A program made the position numbers and the translations under genes. DNA of 13,673 nucleotides from QHWK01 sp035315685 (lineage in GTDB: Bacteria; Acidobacteriota; Vicinamibacteria; Vicinamibacterales; CAVVIG01): contig DATFXR010000788.1 of the NCBI GenBank assembly GCA_035315685.1, forward strand, positions 1-13,673. Reading direction: 5' to 3'. Of this stretch, positions 12,503-13,673 are shown one piece after another. The notes under the pieces were generated by a model, which saw only the letters and a program-made list of their open reading frames with translations, was not told the DNA's origin and did not search any database. The first letter of the stretch is position 1. The number at the start of each line of letters is the position of its first letter.

Positions 12503-13482
12503 TCGGCGCCGCCGTAGGCCGACACCCACAGCGGAAACAGCGCGCGGAACGTGTCGTCGACCGAGCTGGCGAGCGTCGCTCGATCGCGCATGATTGCCGC
12601 GGCGTCCGGTCGATCGAGGAACAGCCAGCGGCCGACGAACACCCACTCGAGCGCCGCGGCATTGCGACAGTTGATCAACCAGTCCACTGCCTGCTGCGGC
12701 TGTAGCGTCTGCGACGGCGGGTCCGCGCCGATCTGGAGGAAGCCTGCGTTGCCGGCCAGCCAGCGCGCCAGCTCGCCGCGCCACGACTTCGCGATCGTGC
12801 GCTGGAAACGTTCCAGGTAGTGCAGCACCTGTTCCTGGCCGCGCGCGCGATCGGGATCGCCACCGCCGTTCGCGGTGTTGAAGCCGATACCGATCCGCAT
12901 GCAGCCGGGCATGTGCGGCGGCGCGAACCATCCGAGGTTGAACTGCGGCTCCCAGCGGCCGCCGTGATGAAACGCCTGAATGTGCCCGGGTCCGCCGGCA
13001 TGGCAGCTGTTCGCGTGAAAGACTTTGGTGCTGGCCGCGCCGCGTCGCTGGCGTGCCTCGACGATGCGCGCGGCGATCGAGGTGGCATTGATCGCGTCGA
13101 ACAGCAGTTCGATGCGGGATCGCAACGCGGCGCACGCGTCGGCGGGCGGGTGGGTCTCGAGCACCGCGAACTCGCGCGCGGTGAATCCCGTGGTGGCACG
13201 CTCGGCGGCGGTGGGCGTCAGCGCGCGGCGCTTGCGCACTTCGTTCAGCAGGTTGGTGGCGACGGTGTTCGACGCGTTCAATGACAGGGCGGTCCGCAAG
13301 GCCTCGATTGCCGTGTCGAACTGGCGCTGCTCCATCAGACACCGCCCGAGCCGGGTCCAGGCGCGCTCGTTCTGCGGCGCGAGCTCGACAATCGTCCGGT
13401 TGACGCGCACGGCTTCCTCGCCGAAGTCACTGTTCTTCATCAGCTCGACGGCCCGGCTCTCGAGCCGCGCTCGGTCATCCAT
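12499..13482 (-). CDS. TPR-repeat protein with unrecognised C-terminal domain
   Basis: 327 residues; ATG at 13482 is set by a near-perfect AGGAGG (plus 13488-13493) five bases upstream. Residues 6-73 contain two tetratricopeptide repeats (AVRVNRTIVELAPQNERAWT, then LGRCLMEQRQFDTAIEALRT and ALSLNASN), a protein-binding scaffold. A linker with LTPTAAERATTGFTAREFAV follows. From about 115 to the end there is a separate domain that I do not recognise: helix IELLFDAINATSIAARIVEA, a His/Cys-rich stretch (H156, C160, H161, H167, H172, H173 around HANSCHAGGPGHIQAFHHGG), NLGWFAPPHMPGCMRIGIGF (182-201), RARGQEQVLHYLERF, and tryptophan-rich ends (WLINCRN, WVFVGRWLFL). No signal peptide or membrane helix is seen. 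Its stop overlaps that of the convergent TfoX gene, and its start is divergent from the radical SAM gene. Confidence 0.87.
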   Translation of the reverse strand: MDDRARLESRAVELMKNSDFGEEAVRVNRTIVELAPQNERAWTRLGRCLMEQRQFDTAIEALRTALSLNASNTVATNLLNEVRKRRALTPTAAERATTGFTAREFAVLETHPPADACAALRSRIELLFDAINATSIAARIVEARQRRGAASTKVFHANSCHAGGPGHIQAFHHGGRWEPQFNLGWFAPPHMPGCMRIGIGFNTANGGGDPDRARGQEQVLHYLERFQRTIAKSWRGELARWLAGNAGFLQIGADPPSQTLQPQQAVDWLINCRNAAALEWVFVGRWLFLDRPDAAAIMRDRATLASSVDDTFRALFPLWVSAYGGAD

Positions 13483-13558
13483 CGAAGCCTCCTGTGCACG
13501 TCCGTGGCGCTCCGGGAATCGTAAACGATCGTCCGAGCGCGCGTTTTCGCCGCCACGA

Positions 13559-13567
13559 TGTTATGCT
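13559..13567 (+). promoter_or_regulatory. Extended -10 promoter candidate for the radical SAM gene
   Basis: TG-T-TATGCT at 13559-13567 is an extended -10 with four of six consensus bases, in the 105-base divergent spacer (13483-13587). It would start transcription near 13574, just before the GAGG ribosome-binding site at 13578-13581 and the ATG at 13588. No clear -35 is present, which is tolerated for extended -10 promoters. Confidence 0.35.
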
Positions 13568-13587
13568 TCGCGACACCGAGGCGTGCG

Positions 13588-13673
13588 ATGAATGTCCTGC
13601 TGCTTTCGATGCCGGACTCGTTCGAGCACATGCCGGCGGTCGCGATCCGCATCCCGAACGGCGCGCTCGCGTC
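13588..13673 (+). CDS. B12-binding domain radical SAM protein (N-terminal fragment)
   Basis: Only the first 28 codons lie in the window. ATG at 13588 follows GAGG with six bases of spacing. The protein begins MNVLLLSMPDSFEHMPAVAI and continues RIPNGALA. MNVLLLSMPDSFEH is a beta strand followed by a loop, typical of the first strand of the Rossmann-like cobalamin-binding domain that heads B12-dependent radical SAM enzymes, and from memory this exact type of start with PNGALAS belongs to that group. The radical SAM motif itself would lie well beyond the edge, so the assignment rests on the N-terminus alone. The substrate is unknown. Confidence 0.6.
   Translation, partial: MNVLLLSMPDSFEHMPAVAIRIPNGALA

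Noticed and set aside
11105..13342. A 745-codon open frame on the minus strand
   Set aside because: It crosses the Cys4 paralogues, the TfoX gene and the TPR gene, all of which have recognisable motifs or starts. It is Arg/Ala/His-rich nonsense typical of GC-rich out-of-frame reading.

Overview
This is a GC-rich bacterial window that most likely comes from an Acidobacteriota genome, probably Vicinamibacteria or a relative. Three families that are hallmarks of that phylum occur together: a VWFA-related acidobacterial protein, a carboxypeptidase-regulatory-domain TonB receptor-like protein with a long Gly/Arg-rich linker, and an ADOP-type (acidobacterial duplicated orphan permease) ABC permease without an ATPase. 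There is no rRNA, tRNA, CRISPR array, transposase or phage gene. Genes are densely packed, and hardly any stretch over 200 bases lacks a gene.

Layout. Positions 1-4481 are a minus-strand block: msrB (methionine-R-sulfoxide reductase), then the large outer-membrane receptor, then a VWFA-domain exported protein cut by the window edge. The receptor and VWFA genes are only 2 bases apart. A lipase-maturation-factor-like membrane protein (4571-6001, minus) is divergent from the ADOP permease (6061-8499, plus). After a 230-base spacer with repeat-like structure come a conserved hypothetical gene (plus), a convergent DinB-family gene (minus) and a small multi-pass membrane protein (plus).

Positions 10581-12502 form a tight plus-strand cluster. 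It holds two tandem paralogues of an uncharacterised family that share an N-terminal four-cysteine motif (CX3CX2CX5C in the context YCDxxCxxCxxTxRC), followed by a TfoX N-terminal-domain protein. The second paralogue is broken by an apparent single-base deletion that one extra C near 11783 would repair. A TPR protein with an unrecognised C-terminal domain converges on the TfoX gene (4-base overlap). It is divergent from the start of what looks like a B12-binding radical SAM protein at the right edge.

Most of the window is ordinary accessory or house-keeping content. The least explained parts are the tandem Cys4 paralogues and their frameshift, the C-terminal domain of the TPR protein, the hairpin over the receptor start, and the repeat-like intergenic segments near 4514, 8506 and 10465. 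No complete novel system can be shown from sequence alone.
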